A DNA stretch of 64,000 bases from Azophilus sp965220835 (GTDB taxonomy: Bacteria > Pseudomonadota > Gammaproteobacteria > Pseudomonadales > Azotimanducaceae), in contig OZ244842.1 in the NCBI GenBank assembly GCA_965220835.1, positions 2,232,001 through 2,296,000 of the forward strand, in the 5' to 3' direction. A program made the position numbers and the translations under genes. Positions 8,850 to 16,111 of this stretch are shown here, one piece after another. Position 1 is the stretch's first letter. Each line of letters starts with the position of its first letter. The notes beneath the pieces are model-generated. The model was given only the letters and a program-made list of their open reading frames with translations, had not been told where the DNA came from and searched no databases.

Positions 8850-9739
8850 GGTTCCTGAGCCCGGACCCGGTGGTCTGCAACCCGGGGAGCAGCCAGTCCT
8901 GGCACGCCTACAGCTACGTGGGCAACAGCCCGATGAGCTTCAGTGACCCGACCGGCCTGATTCGGTCGCCGATGCCCTGGGAGCGCGACATGTGCGCCGG
9001 GGGCACGAGGTGCAGGAACCTCAACGGCGGCGGCGGCTTCGGAACGGGAACTGCGCGCGTCGACGGCGCGCGGGGCTACCTGAACGTCTGGGTTTCGTGG
9101 GTCCTCCTTCCGACAGGCTACGACCGAGACGTGATTGGCTTCGAGTGGATTCCGAGATTGAACATATCCTTCGGATTGGAGCGGAGCTTCACCGACGTCG
9201 CCGTGCCGGCGGAGAAGCAGCCTGCCGACCGTCCGGCGGACAGTGAACCTCCACCGGGCGTTCCGACGTACAGAGGGCCAGCTCGACCCGACTATTGGGA
9301 ATGGCCCGTTTTCCCTGGCGAACACTGTTACGAGGTTCTGTCGGCGCGGATTTGCGCAGTGTCGGAGTGCGACTACAATGAGGTGATCAAAGTGCTGAAC
9401 GAAAAGGCGGTGCACCCCAAGCAAGTGGAGCCCTTCGATCCAGACTCAGATGTGATCTACGAAGCGGACGTGGACCTTCCCATCCCCTACTCAGGCAAGG
9501 ACTCAGTGCGGGTTGAACCCATTCGAGCCGACAATGGACTTCAGATCGGCGTGTTGAATACGGCGCTGGGCGATCACGCGCTGCGCCCAGGTACGGTAAG
9601 CAGGACGGGTGTCGCGCACGAGGGGTTTTATCGCATTCACACTGTCGGGAAAGGAGGTGGTTGGTGGCCTAGGCAAAACGTGGTACGTAAAGAGCAAGTT
9701 TGGGGGGAACTCGATCAACTGGTGATCGACGAGTTTTGA
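8849..9739 (+). pseudogene. Rhs core end with C-terminal toxin tip (tip 1), 5'-truncated
   Basis: The frame enters at RFLSPDPVV, the hallmark of the Rhs-associated core, and continues through HAYSYVGNSPMSFSDPTGL. Next comes a conserved post-core segment (YLNVWVSWVLLPTGYDRDVI, then FTDVAVPAEKQPADRP), and from about 9240 a unique C-terminal tip of about 165 residues. The tip has ICAVSECDYNEVIKVLNEKA and, later, NTALGDHALRPGTVSRTG. The tip family is not recognised. No start codon or Rhs shell precedes it, since the upstream DNA is IS66 relic, so it is an orphan tip that could act only after recombination onto a complete Rhs gene. The first 390 bases nearly duplicate 11144-11545. Confidence 0.75.
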
Positions 9740-9750
9740 GGCCGGACTGG

Positions 9751-10044
9751 ATGTGCTACTTCGAAGTCGAAAGCCAAGGATTTGGCATTCTCCTTGAGGT
9801 GTTCGATTTGTCATTAGTGTGCTTGGTTGAGTCCATTGGGCTCCATGCTTCTGTAGCGTTAGTCGGGTTCATGCCAATGTACGTGTACGGGCTCCTGGCT
9901 TTCGGGACCCACCTCTTCGACCCGCGTCGGGGAAGGGCGCGCCAAGGGTACAAGATAGCTTCCCTGGTGGTTGCCATAGCACTGTCGCTGCTTGTCTCTG
10001 GTTTCATGTGGATTAATGCCATAGTCCTGAGCGCTTGGGGGTGA
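9751..10044 (+). CDS. Putative membrane immunity protein for Rhs tip 1
   Basis: A 97-residue hydrophobic protein starting 11 bases after the tip stop. It has a first hydrophobic stretch (ILLEVFDLSLVCLVESIGL), a second (VALVGFMPMYVYGLLAFGTH), a basic loop FDPRRGRARQGYK, and a third (IASLVVAIALSLLVSGFMW). The spacing and position are those of a cognate immunity gene, and the membrane location would suit a toxin acting at the inner membrane or entering through it. The family is not recognised, and the assignment is by context. An upstream in-frame alternative start would overlap the toxin gene. Confidence 0.55.
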   Translation: MCYFEVESQGFGILLEVFDLSLVCLVESIGLHASVALVGFMPMYVYGLLAFGTHLFDPRRGRARQGYKIASLVVAIALSLLVSGFMWINAIVLSAWG

Positions 10045-10329
10045 GAAGTGCGATCTGATCCAGTCAGCCATCAACGACCAGCAACGTCGCACTGGCGTAT
10101 CACGAACCACTCCTCACGGTTCAAACGTGCGAAATCGCAGGCGCAGGCTGCGCGGCGCACGGTCTCATGCAAGCTGTTTTGGTCGGCAATCACGTGCCCT
10201 CGGCAAGCCCGCGACCAATGCCAAAGCCGAGGCGCCAGCCATTGGACGCCGTCTCAGGACGCCCTGCCATCGCCGCCCCACCTTGAGAGCTGTTGAGTCG
10301 TAGCTTACTTGGAGTGTGAGTCACGCCTT
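10045..10329. other. Spacer without a recognisable gene
   Basis: One plus-strand frame stays open over about 80 codons but has basic, low-information sequence and no family resemblance. I see no promoter or repeat. The stretch may be the eroded remains of another toxin tip, since it precedes a small membrane immunity-type gene. Confidence 0.3.
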
Positions 10330-10548
10330 ATGGAAGCCATCATCGAAGTAGTGTTCCACCCCATGATGCTGGTGGCTATGCCGATCTTGCTGTCAGTGAT
10401 CCTGCTCTACCTGCTTCCATCCATTGTCGCCTTCGGCTGCAGCCTAGACGAAAGGTACCCGATAGCGTTGGTGAACGTGTTGCTTGGCTGGACGGTTCTG
10501 GGCTGGATTGGGGCATTGATCTGGGCGTTTCACTCTCTAAGGGAGTGA
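10330..10548 (+). CDS. Superinfection-immunity-like small membrane protein
   Basis: A 72-residue protein with two membrane segments: a first LLSVILLYLLPSIVAFGC and a second beginning VLLGWTVLGWIGALIWAF. The pattern LLYLLPSIVA, then a short polar loop, then NVLLGWTVLGWIGALIWA matches the phage T4 Imm-like superinfection immunity family, which is widespread in bacteria. Within this island it may be an immunity protein for a lost toxin tip. The ATG at 10330 directly precedes the first helix; an in-frame start seven codons earlier is possible. Confidence 0.7.
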   Translation: MEAIIEVVFHPMMLVAMPILLSVILLYLLPSIVAFGCSLDERYPIALVNVLLGWTVLGWIGALIWAFHSLRE

Positions 10549-10683
10549 GCGGCCGTCCCGCGGCCTTCCGGTCCGGGGCGAGCGAACCCGGTTGCATTTG
10601 TCGTTCCGCGCCGGTCATGTCACAAGCAATGGACGGTGGTGGCGTGCGGGGCACCGCCTATGACGCCCACGGCCTGACGCGCA

Positions 10684-10786
10684 GTCCTCCTTCAGACAGG
10701 CCACGACCGCGACGTGAATGGCTACAAGTGGGTTCCGAGATTGAACATCTCCTTCGCACTGGAGCGAACGTTCACCGACGTCGCCG
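10684..10786 (+). repeat. Short decayed copy of the Rhs post-core segment
   Basis: This stretch copies the post-core DNA found at 9106-9200 and 11408-11503 (GACAGGCCACGACCGCGACG, then GTTCCGAGATTGAACATCTC and TTCACCGACGTCGCCG), with several substitutions. It joins directly to the Rhs core fragment that starts near 10790, so it is the scar of another tip-exchange event. Confidence 0.75.
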
Positions 10787-10789
10787 CGG

Positions 10790-12058
10790 GTGGAGACCGT
10801 GCGCATCGCCGGCGCGGTGCTGCACACGGGCACGACCGCCGCCGCCGACGGCACGGCGGGCCCGGCGAGCGTGCGGGAATCCATCCGCTACCTGCACCGT
10901 GACCACCTGGGTTCGGTGCGGGCGGTGACGGACGCCGACGGGACGGTGGTCGCACGGGCCGCCTACGACCCGTTCGGCGGCCGGCGCCTGCCGGACGGCA
11001 CGCGGGAGGCCGGGGAGGCGGAGCGTGCGGCCGCGGCCGGGGACGCAGCGCTGGACCCGGCGCGCGGGTTCACTGGCCACGAGCAGCTCGACCGGCTCGG
11101 CCTGGTGCACATGGGCGGGCGCGTACACGACCCGCGGCTGGGGCGGTTCCTGAGCCCGGACCCGGTGGTCGGCGACCCGGGCAGCAGCCAGTCCTGGCAC
11201 GCCTACAGCTACGTGGGCAACAGCCCGATGAGCTTCACCGACCCGACCGGCCTGGTTCGGGCGCCGATGCCCTGGGAGCGCGACCCCTGCTCCCGGGTCT
11301 CGGGATGCCTGAACCTCAACGGCGGCGGCGGCGGGGGCGGCTTCGGCTCGGGCACCGCGCGCGACCAGGGCGTCCGGGGCTACCTGAACGTCTGGGTTTC
11401 GTGGGTCCTCCTTCCGACAGGCTACGACCGAGACGTGATTGGCTTCGAGTGGATTCCGAGATTGAACATCTCCTTCGGATTGGCGCGAACCTTCACCGAT
11501 GTCGCCGTGCCGGCGGAGAAGCGGCCGGCGGACCGGCCGGCGCGCCCGGGGCAGGTTGGCATCTATTTCCCGGGAGCGGACGCGAAGAAGGGGGAGCACC
11601 ACTACCGAATCATCGGGTTCATCTGCAGTCGCAGCACGAACCCGGAATGCAACGAGGAATGGGCCAACAAAGTATTCGAGCACGTAAACCGGAACGACGT
11701 GCCTTTCTATAGTGGAAGTAAAACGGGTCCGGGCAGGTACGTTTTGTGGGGAAACAACCCCATCATTCATGAAGAGTATGTGACCGAGAGGCGGAGCGTG
11801 AACGTAGCGGATGAGGGGCATTTGTTGTACAAGAAGGGCGAGGACAACCGGGTTGAGCACAAGGTGTACTTCGATAACGGTGACTTGCTCTACGAGGTGG
11901 ACGCATCCGGCGTCAACGACCACCCGAGGCTCAACAATGCCATCGGGGTTGGGGCATTTGGCGATACCGTCAGTCGCGTGGTGGATCGCTACGGCGATCC
12001 CCCAAACCGCAGGCCTCTTTGGCCCTCCGGGCCCATGATGCCGATGCCATTTCCTTGA
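10790..12058 (+). pseudogene. Rhs core fragment with C-terminal toxin tip (tip 2)
   Basis: The frame begins at GTG in the YD-repeat part of an Rhs protein (ESIRYLHRDHLGSVRAVTDA, then GTVVARAAYDPFGGRR). It continues through the Rhs core signature LGRFLSPDPVVGDPG and SFTDPTGLVRAP, a Gly-rich linker, and the same post-core segment as tip 1 ending FTDVAVPAEKRPADRPA. From about 11546 it carries a unique tip of about 170 residues (RIIGFICSRSTNPECNEEW, then VPFYSGSKTGPGRYVLWGN). The tip has no recognised family. The N-terminal shell and secretion part of the protein are missing. A pair of lipoprotein genes follows at once and may provide immunity. Confidence 0.75.
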
Positions 12059-12065
12059 GTTGGTC

Positions 12066-12989
12066 ATGGCAGGAAACGGAGCGGGACGGAGTGTCCGTCG
12101 CTTTTGGGAGCGCTGGCACCGGTTCCGAGTGCGGGCGCAAGCGGGCGTCGGCTGCGCCCTGCTCCTGTGCCTGGGTTCCTGCGGCAGCTACATGCCGCCG
12201 TACCTGAATCTGGACCTCGACTTCGACCCGGCGATGGTCAGTGCCGTTGCGCGGCTGATTTCGGATGCGGCCGACAGCCGAGGCTGGCTAGTCAGTGACA
12301 AGAGCGATTTTGCATCCAAAAGAAACTCAGACGGTGTGGCCCAGCTATGGATTGCCGTGTTTCCGAACGACGAGGAAGCGGTTCGAGAGAGCAGGGTAAT
12401 TCTCTCAGCTGGCAGCATCCCAACCTCACTTTACGTGCACTTGTATGACCACGGCGATGTCCCCCTGCAGGAACTCGACGCCTTCGCGCTGGAGGTCGAG
12501 GCCGGGCTGGAGCGGGTTACCGGCCACAAGGTTTGCCGCGTGCTCCCGCGCCGGGGGTACTGCGACGAGCCCGGCGAGCCGCTGCTGCGCTACAAGGCGC
12601 GCGTGGCGCCGGGGATGAAGACGGGGGCTGGCCGCCTGCTGGACCGGGTCGGCCGCTCCTGGCCGAACCTGCGCAGTTACGACTGGAGCGACGCCATGCC
12701 CGAGATAACGGGGCGCGCCGGCGCCTTCGAGGCGCTGCTGTTCATGGACCATCCGGACAGCCCTTGGAAGAGGGTGCTGAAGTTCCGCAGCGGCGATGAG
12801 GGCCGCTTCGCGATGCTGGAGCTGTTTGAGGCCGACGGAATGTCCAAGGGCGACCTCCAAGGGCTGGCGGAGCAGGCCATCGACGCGCTGGAGGCGCGCT
12901 TCGGCTCGCCGTTCTGCCGCGTGGACCCGCAGACGGGCCTGTGCGGCCCCGCGCCCGCCCGGAACGGGGACTGCGGCAATGGGGGGTGA
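12066..12989 (+). CDS. Putative lipoprotein, candidate immunity to Rhs tip 2
   Basis: 307 residues with a basic N-terminus, a hydrophobic stretch (GVGCALLLCLGSC) and a plausible lipobox (LGSC) near residue 38, so the mature protein should be anchored in an envelope membrane facing the periplasm. The body contains DAFALEVEAGLERVTGHKVC, RRGYCDEPGEPLL and a C-terminal AIDALEARFGSPFCRVDPQT, all shared with the next gene. It starts seven bases after the toxin tip. No family is recognised. Position directly behind the tip and envelope location suggest protection against a periplasm-acting toxin. The ATG at 12066 is preferred over a TTG two codons earlier. Confidence 0.55.
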   Translation: MAGNGAGRSVRRFWERWHRFRVRAQAGVGCALLLCLGSCGSYMPPYLNLDLDFDPAMVSAVARLISDAADSRGWLVSDKSDFASKRNSDGVAQLWIAVFPNDEEAVRESRVILSAGSIPTSLYVHLYDHGDVPLQELDAFALEVEAGLERVTGHKVCRVLPRRGYCDEPGEPLLRYKARVAPGMKTGAGRLLDRVGRSWPNLRSYDWSDAMPEITGRAGAFEALLFMDHPDSPWKRVLKFRSGDEGRFAMLELFEADGMSKGDLQGLAEQAIDALEARFGSPFCRVDPQTGLCGPAPARNGDCGNGG

Positions 12990-13037
12990 CGGCGAAGGGT
13001 GCCGAGAGGCCCTTCCCCCGGCCGGGGCCGTGCGCCC

Positions 13038-13961
13038 GTGAGCGCGGCAACGCCCCCGGCCAAGCGCCCGGCGCTTGAGCGCCGGCGGCCGTTCGCGCCG
13101 CCCAAGCTCGCCCGCTGCGTCCTGATTGTCCTGCTGTCATCGTGCGGCGAACCGCCGGAGGCGCCGTACCTGCAGTACCGCGTCGAGTTCGAGGCCGAGA
13201 TGGCGGAGGCCGCGAGCGGGACGATTTCGAGGCTGGCGAAGGCGCGCGGCTGGTACGTTCGCCGCGAGGAGGGCGATCCCGCCGAAGGTTCCGGGGAGGC
13301 GGCCCTTTTTTCGATGGCGGTCTTCCCGGAGCCCGAGGCCGTCCGGGAAGGCAAGGCGATCCTTCGGGTGCGTGCCGCGCAGTCCCACCTGCTGGCGCGG
13401 TTCCACGACCACGACGACACGCCGCTGAAGGAGCTGGACGGCTTTGCGCTGGAGGTCGAGGCGGGCCTTGAGCGCGTGACCGGCGCGGAGGTTTGCCGGG
13501 AGGATGTTCGCAAGGGGTACTGCGACGAGCCGCGGGCGCCGGACCTGCTGTTCAAGTCGCGCTTCGTGCCGCCGATGGCGGACGGGGCGGGAGACGCGCT
13601 GCGGGCGGTTGCCGCCCGCTGGCCGGGCCTGCGCGCGCGGGACCACACGGAGGTCGTGGAGGGGATGACCAGCTGGCCGCACGCCTTCGAGGCGCTGCTC
13701 TTCCGGGAGTCCCCCGGGGGTCGTTGGCGGAAGGCGCTCAAGGTCGGCAACGGGGACAATCAGCACATCGCGAAGCTGGAGGCCTACCAGGTGGGGGGCC
13801 AGTCCGCCGCGGACATGCACCGCCTGGCGCAGGAGGCCATCGACGCGCTGGAGGCCCGGTTCGGCTCGCCGTTCTGCCGCGTGGACTTTGCGACCGGCCT
13901 GTGCGGGGCCGGCGCAGCGCTCAGCAACGGGGCGCCGGCCGAAGGGGCGAGTGCGGAATGA
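13038..13961 (+). CDS. Putative lipoprotein, paralogue of the preceding gene
   Basis: About 307 residues with a GTG start. The N-terminus is basic, followed by a hydrophobic core (CVLIVLLSSCG) giving a possible lipobox LSSC. It shares with the upstream protein the segments DGFALEVEAGLERVTG, KGYCDEPRAPDLL, HAFEALLF and AIDALEARFGSPFCRVDFAT, so the two arose by tandem duplication and have diverged. Multiple immunity copies behind one toxin can widen protection against toxin variants; that is inference. An upstream in-frame ATG at 12999 would overlap the end of no gene and cannot be excluded as the start. Confidence 0.55.
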   Translation: MSAATPPAKRPALERRRPFAPPKLARCVLIVLLSSCGEPPEAPYLQYRVEFEAEMAEAASGTISRLAKARGWYVRREEGDPAEGSGEAALFSMAVFPEPEAVREGKAILRVRAAQSHLLARFHDHDDTPLKELDGFALEVEAGLERVTGAEVCREDVRKGYCDEPRAPDLLFKSRFVPPMADGAGDALRAVAARWPGLRARDHTEVVEGMTSWPHAFEALLFRESPGGRWRKALKVGNGDNQHIAKLEAYQVGGQSAADMHRLAQEAIDALEARFGSPFCRVDFATGLCGAGAALSNGAPAEGASAE

Positions 13962-14118
13962 GCTGTTCCCGGCAAAGGGCAGCGCGCTGAGCCGGGGAAT
14001 GGGGGATGATCTGGCCCATGGCGGGTTGGTCGTTGCGCGGCATTGGCCAAACCCGGCAGGCATTGCGGGAAAGGCGTGAGAGAGGGGATCTTGCCTGTCG
14101 GGGCCTGAAGCCCGGTGT

Positions 14119-14565
14119 TTGCCAGCCCGGCAGTTGAACGCCGGAATGGCAGCGCGTGGCGGGACGACGGCGGCGAGGGCGCCCCGACCCATCCGGTGGA
14201 GCACCGGCTCTACGTCGGCGCGTTCGAGAAACGCATCGGCGGCGGGGCGGGCGCGGCGCGGGTCGAAGGCGTGCGGGTCTACGGAAGTCGGAGTTTCTGC
14301 GGTTTCGGTCTGGCGCAGCTGGGGCTTCGACGGCGGCTGGATGGGCTTCCGCGTGGTGTCAATACCCTACGTCTATCCGGCAGGGACCGAACGGACGCCA
14401 ACCGACGTCGCCGTGCCGGCGGAAAAGCGGCCGGGGGACCGGCCGGCGAGCAGCTCCGGGGGCGCCGGCGGTCCCTCCGATGGGAGTGCGATGGAGCACT
14501 ACGTTTATCCATGCGCCTCCAAGCTCTTGTGCTACACGGGGGATTGGGACGGATCGTTGAGGTAG
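14119..14565 (+). pseudogene. Remnant of Rhs post-core linker leading into a type-44 toxin tip
   Basis: In this frame the late part reads SWGFDGGWMGFRVVSIPYVY, then PTDVAVPAEKRPGDRPASSS. The latter repeats the linker that precedes the other two tips (DVAVPAEK.P.DRP). The earlier part is in a different frame: HPVEHRLYVGAFEKRIGG, an Rhs-like strand, lies in frame 3 near 14190-14245. An in-frame TAG at 14563-14565 then stops translation eight codons before recognisable toxin sequence, which continues in the very same frame. The gene is thus broken by at least one frameshift and one nonsense codon. Confidence 0.6.
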
Positions 14566-14574
14566 CACCCGCCC

Positions 14575-15021
14575 TTGGCGCCGGCTGGCGTCGACATCTA
14601 TGAGAACATGAGAGAGACGGCAATTGCAGGAAAACTCGGAAGTCTCAGTGTTGCGGGTGGTGCGTTGGCCGCGAAGTTGTTTTACGATCAGGTAGTGGAC
14701 GGGGGGCCGTGGGACTGCAAGCGAAGTGATGGGGTTTTCGAGAGTTTCGGGAACTTCCACTACGGCGCGGTGGGGTCCGCGTCTGGACTATTTCCAGAGT
14801 ACACGTTGCTCAACGAACCAGGCAGATACCAAGTTGGCAAAGGGAGGTCCCAAGCTGGATGGGGCGAGCCTTCGCTGGCAACCAGTCTGCCGGGAGGAAC
14901 GCCTCCCTATGGTGACGACCCCCAGGACCAATTCCGGATCAAGCAGGGCATTGACTTCCGTCGCAATCCCGAGAACTGGCATCACCGGAGTGACCTGAAT
15001 GTGGGGGGTGAGTTTCAATGA
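14575..15021 (+). CDS. Polymorphic toxin type 44 domain (Rhs tip 3)
   Basis: The 148-residue frame matches the type-44 polymorphic toxin domain. Its signature blocks are FYDQVVDGGPWDCK, FGNFHYGAVG, and GTPPYGDDPQDQFRIKQGID close to the C-terminus. Family members are C-terminal tips of secreted toxins; their activity is only predicted. The domain begins around AGVDIYENMRE, so a TTG at 14575 or ATG at 14608 would be needed for separate translation. In its original state it was the end of the Rhs protein whose linker precedes it, now cut off by a TAG. The stop overlaps the next gene by four bases (ATGA), the classic toxin-immunity arrangement. Confidence 0.7.
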   Translation: MAPAGVDIYENMRETAIAGKLGSLSVAGGALAAKLFYDQVVDGGPWDCKRSDGVFESFGNFHYGAVGSASGLFPEYTLLNEPGRYQVGKGRSQAGWGEPSLATSLPGGTPPYGDDPQDQFRIKQGIDFRRNPENWHHRSDLNVGGEFQ

Positions 15022-15449
15022 GCAGGGGCGCAAAACTCTTGATCCTGTTGGTTTCCGCACCACTGCTGCTCGTGATTTGGTGGGTGGCGTTGATCACCAC
15101 GCTGCACCTGACGCACCCCTGCTCCGATTCCGTTCTCAAGGAAAGCGCCGCGCCCGGAGGTTCCTACACTGCCGTGCTATCGGAGGGAAGCTGCGGCGCC
15201 ACTACCGCCGTTGGCTATGATGTTGTGATCAGGTCGGCTCAGGGCGAGGAAACGGTGCTGATTTACCAAGGGCAGTTGGACCTCTCGCTTCGTTGGATCT
15301 CTCCAACCGAGCTGTTGGTGGAAAACCAGACGAAAAAGCCGCGGGGCCGAATGAAAGTCTACGTCATGAAGGACCGTCATGAGGGGCTGAGCATTGAGTA
15401 CGAAGGGTTCCCGGACTGGTGGCTTAGCCCGGATATTGCAAGAATGTAG
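15018..15449 (+). CDS. Putative membrane-anchored immunity protein for the type-44 toxin
   Basis: 143 residues. A single N-terminal hydrophobic segment (LLILLVSAPLLLVIWWVALI) is followed by a soluble domain with two early cysteines (HPCSD and GSCGA) and beta-strand-like repeats. This topology would place the domain in the periplasm, tethered to the inner membrane. The ATGA overlap with the toxin frame indicates coupled translation and strongly suggests it is the cognate immunity gene. I do not recognise the family by name. Confidence 0.65.
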   Translation: MSRGAKLLILLVSAPLLLVIWWVALITTLHLTHPCSDSVLKESAAPGGSYTAVLSEGSCGATTAVGYDVVIRSAQGEETVLIYQGQLDLSLRWISPTELLVENQTKKPRGRMKVYVMKDRHEGLSIEYEGFPDWWLSPDIARM

Positions 15450-15514
15450 TTGAGGAACGGCGGAATGCCCTAGATAATCAGGGTGTTACGTTCCATCTTA
15501 AGAGGACACCCGCC

Positions 15515-16096
15515 GTGACGAAACGTTACCAGAACGCGACCCGCTTTTCACGCTCAAAAAGACGCGCCGTCGAGGCCGAGTTCACGGGCGCGGAGGTCAT
15601 CTCGAACGGCGGCGCGATGCTGCTGGCGGAGGCCGACCGCCGGATGGGGCTGACCCAGGCGGCGGCCGACGCGATCGGCGACGACCGGCGCCGCAAAAGC
15701 GTTGTCCACGCCACCCGTGACATCATCCGGCAGCGGGTTTACGGCCTCCTCCTTGGTCATGAGGACCTCAACGACCACGGCAGGCTGCGGCTGGACCCGG
15801 CGCTGCAGGCGAACCGAAGGTTCGCCAACGGGAAGCTACGCTTCCCGCAGGCGGCGGTCATGCGGGACGGGGCGATGGCCAGCCCGTCGACGCTGTGCCG
15901 GTTCGAGCGCAAGTCCACGCCCTGGGAGGCGCTCAAGCCACGGGGTGCTGTTCGAGCAGTTCGTGAAGGCGCACCCGAAGCCGCCCAGGCGCATCGTGCT
16001 GGACTTCGACGCCACCGACATCGCGGTGCATCCCATGCAGACCTGCACGGGATGCAGGAGGGGCGCCACTGGCACGGCCACTACCGGTTTGTCTAG
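15515..16096 (+). pseudogene. IS1380-family transposase, 5' fragment
   Basis: From a GTG start the frame gives a typical IS1380 N-terminus: GGAMLLAEADRRMGLTQAAA, then RRRKSVVHATRDIIRQRVYG, LGHEDLNDH and ASPSTLCRFERK. After about 15945 the meaningful sequence moves to another frame (GVLFEQFVKAHPKPPRRIVL, then DFDATDIAVH with the catalytic Asp). Near 16040 it moves back (LHGMQEGRHWHGHYRFV). Just after this the element is interrupted by the next insertion sequence, so more than half of the transposase is missing. Inactive. Confidence 0.8.
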
Positions 16097-16111
16097 CGAC
16101 AATCAAGATGA

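Noticed and set aside
10045..10329. A possible additional toxin tip before the superinfection-immunity-like gene
   Set aside because: Position fits, but no frame shows conserved residues or natural composition, so no feature is claimed.
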